The notes under the pieces: generated by a model
Database searches by the model: none
What the model was told of the DNA's origin: nothing
What the model saw: the letters and a program-made list of their open reading frames with translations, nothing else
Translations under genes and position numbers: made by a program
From: Spirochaetaceae bacterium
GTDB taxonomy: Bacteria; Spirochaetota; Spirochaetia; Treponematales; Breznakiellaceae
Direction: 5' to 3'
Length of the DNA stretch: 7,595 bases
Assembly: GCA_031280115.1 (NCBI GenBank)
Contig: JAITHF010000042.1
Location: forward strand, 1 to 7,595
Shown here: one piece after another, positions 5,927 to 7,595 of the stretch
Layout: every line of letters begins with the position of its first letter
Position numbering within the stretch: the first letter of the stretch is position 1

Positions 5927-7595
5927 TTACGGCTGTTCAAACGCCTCTTGCAGCTGCTCAAGATTGGCTATGATTTTGCTGAGGTCTTTGGCATAGTCGC
6001 TCTCGGAAGATGGGGCGCGCTCGGATTTTTCTATGCTCAGAGCCTTCTCATAGTCCGCTTTCGCGTTTTTATAGTCCCCTATATTAAAATATGCCCGGCC
6101 CCGCCTATTAAACGAGTATTTATTGGGCATGGATTTCAGGGACTCAGTGTAGTCTGCGATTGACCGGGCGTACTGATCGGTTTCAAAGTACGCCTCGCCG
6201 CGGCTGTCGTGGTACTCGTCTTTATGCTCCGGATCAAGATGGATAAGCTCGGTAAAATCCTGTGCCGCCTTATCATACTCCATATAATGATAAAGGTACA
6301 GATAGGCCCGTTGTTTGAGGGCGTACTGGTTGGCGGGATTTATGCTCAGGGCTTCGTCGAAATCCGCCAGGGCTTTATCATATTCATTTTTACGCTCATA
6401 GTGGTCCCCTCGGGACGCAAGGGCGTCTGACGCTTCCTCAGGGTTAAGGCGCATAAGCTCGGTATAATCGGCGATAGCCTCATCATTGAATTCATGGTAG
6501 CCGTACAATTCGGCCCTTTGCCGCAGTATTCTTATATCCTGCGGCTCAAGGCGCAGGGCTTCGGTGAAGTCCGCCAGCGCTTCCTTCACGAGGTCTTTCT
6601 TCTGGTACGCAATGCCCCGGTAAAAAAGCACTTCCGCGTTCTCCGGTTCCAGGCGCAGTGCCTCGTTGTATTCCCCGATGGCCTTGTCATACTCTTTTTT
6701 TCCCTCGTAAACACTGCCCCGGTACAGGAGGTATTCGGGAACCGGCCCCCCCAGCCTTATGGCTTCGGTGTAATCCGCAATGGCGCTGTCAAGTTCCCCA
6801 AGCTGCTGGTAGCAGCCGCCCCGGATAAACAGCTTCTGGTGGTCCTTATGATCCGGCTCAAGGCTTATGATCGCGTTGAAATCGCTGATGGCGTTCTTGT
6901 AATCCCCCAGGTTGTAATAGCAGAGGGCGCGGTTATGCAGGCTTTCTTTGCTGCGGGGTTCCAGCCTTATCGCTTCATTGAGGTCTGCAAGGCCCTTTTC
7001 AAATTCTTTTACCGCGCAATAGGCGATGCCCCGGACCTGGAGCGCGAAGGCGTGGCCGGGGTCAAGGCGCAGGATTTCGCTGGCCTCTTCCAGGGTTTTG
7101 TCAAATTTTCCGAGTTCAACATAGATGCGGGTTCTGACTATGTGCGCCCTTATCCGGGCGCTGCCGTACTTAAGCGCCTCGGCGCAGTCTTCAAAGGCGC
7201 GGTCATACTCCTTGTGTTCAAAAAAGAGCGCCCCCCGGCTGACCAGGGCGCCGCCTTTTTCTTGCTCGTTTGCTGTCTCGACTGCGGCGTTAAAATCCTG
7301 AAGCGCCCGCTCGAAATCGCCTTTGTTGAGATGAAAGATGACCCCGCGGTTATGGAGCGCGTCCTGGTCCCCGGGGTTGGCGCGCAAAATCCCGTTGTAG
7401 TCTTCAATCGCCTTATCATAGTCTTTTTTTCTAATAAAGACTTCGGCGCGGCGGTGCAGGGCGAGCGGGTTGTCCGGCTTTAACGCGGCGGCTTCGGTAT
7501 AATCCGCTATAGCGCGGTCAAATTCGCCTTGATCAAGATACGCGTCAGCGCGGCTTATAAGCGTATGAAAATCCTGCGGGTCAAGGCGCAGGGCT
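5927..7595 (-). CDS. Tetratricopeptide-repeat protein (5' end not in window)
   Basis: The visible 555 residues form one open frame that enters at the right edge and ends at a TAA (5927-5929). They consist almost entirely of about 15 TPR units of roughly 34 residues, with the canonical pattern in most (for example YRGSVYEGKKEYDKAIGEYN and ADFTEALRLEP). A short charged helix ending LEQLQEAFEQP follows as a cap. TPR arrays are helical scaffolds that bind other proteins. No enzymatic domain, membrane segment or sorting signal is visible, and a signal peptide cannot be judged because the N-terminus is missing. The specific role is unknown. The loop positions are enriched in ADYTEA / LRLEP motifs, and several units are nearly identical in DNA sequence. 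The gene has its own terminator, so a link to the proteases downstream is positional only. Confidence 0.93.
   Translation of the reverse strand, partial: ALRLDPQDFHTLISRADAYLDQGEFDRAIADYTEAAALKPDNPLALHRRAEVFIRKKDYDKAIEDYNGILRANPGDQDALHNRGVIFHLNKGDFERALQDFNAAVETANEQEKGGALVSRGALFFEHKEYDRAFEDCAEALKYGSARIRAHIVRTRIYVELGKFDKTLEEASEILRLDPGHAFALQVRGIAYCAVKEFEKGLADLNEAIRLEPRSKESLHNRALCYYNLGDYKNAISDFNAIISLEPDHKDHQKLFIRGGCYQQLGELDSAIADYTEAIRLGGPVPEYLLYRGSVYEGKKEYDKAIGEYNEALRLEPENAEVLFYRGIAYQKKDLVKEALADFTEALRLEPQDIRILRQRAELYGYHEFNDEAIADYTELMRLNPEEASDALASRGDHYERKNEYDKALADFDEALSINPANQYALKQRAYLYLYHYMEYDKAAQDFTELIHLDPEHKDEYHDSRGEAYFETDQYARSIADYTESLKSMPNKYSFNRRGRAYFNIGDYKNAKADYEKALSIEKSERAPSSESDYAKDLSKIIANLEQLQEAFEQP
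6536..6560. repeat. TPR-gene DNA repeat, copy 1 (second copy at 7571-7595)
   Basis: These 25 bases match 7571-7595 with a single mismatch (C versus G at the tenth base). The copies lie 1035 bp apart, which is 345 codons or about ten TPR units, so they are in the same frame and phase. A second pair, 6762-6778 and 7491-7507, matches at 16 of 17 bases. Both pairs encode the conserved LRLxP / ADYTEA region. Such similarity may reflect recent unit duplication or gene conversion within the array. Confidence 0.65.
7571..7595. repeat. TPR-gene DNA repeat, copy 2
   Basis: Partner of 6536-6560, with one mismatch in 25 bases, cut by the window edge; the match could continue to the right. On the minus strand it encodes ALRLDPQD, compared with ALRLEPQD in the other copy. 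Confidence 0.65.

Noticed and set aside
5927..7387. TTG at 7387 as start of the TPR gene
   Set aside because: The same frame continues upstream with further good TPR units to the window edge, so the codon is internal.
6494..7483. Long plus-strand open frame (329 codons) opposite the TPR gene
   Set aside because: It lies entirely antisense to a frame with clear TPR repeats; its hydrophobic repetitive product is the mirror of the repeat codons. No ribosome-binding site or family resemblance was seen.

Overview
The window reads almost entirely on the minus strand and carries a bacterial protein quality-control locus. In transcription order (right to left) it holds the 3' part of a long tetratricopeptide-repeat (TPR) protein gene, an intrinsic terminator, a short AT-rich promoter region, then tig (trigger factor), clpP, clpX and lon. 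The protein sequences, especially ClpX and ClpP, look spirochaete-like, and the roughly balanced base composition would suit a Treponema-type organism, perhaps of the insect-gut group. That assignment is inference from general resemblance, not from a search.

Layout. Positions 5927-7595 encode at least 15 TPR units of a protein whose start lies beyond the right edge. A strong GC hairpin with a short T run (5881-5918) closes that gene. Positions 5726-5880 hold a pair of 11-bp direct repeats exactly 22 bp apart, sigma70-like promoter hexamers, and a leader with a possible stem. tig and clpP overlap by ATGA, clpP and clpX overlap by 17 bp, and clpX and lon are separated by 32 bp that fold into a hairpin burying the lon ribosome-binding site. 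No terminator is visible between tig and lon, so the four genes look like one operon.

How they work together. Trigger factor meets nascent chains at the ribosome. ClpX unfolds selected substrates and feeds them to the ClpP peptidase barrel. Lon is a separate ATP-dependent protease that removes misfolded and regulatory proteins. tig-clpP-clpX-lon is a well-known bacterial gene order, so the gene content is ordinary. The catalytic residues of all three proteolytic components are present.

Points that merit a second look are the hairpin over the lon ribosome-binding site, the lon reading frame that runs past the normal protein end to the window edge without a stop, the 22-bp-spaced repeats upstream of the tig promoter, and near-identical DNA segments inside the TPR gene. 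I found no RNA gene, CRISPR array, insertion sequence or clearly novel multi-gene system.
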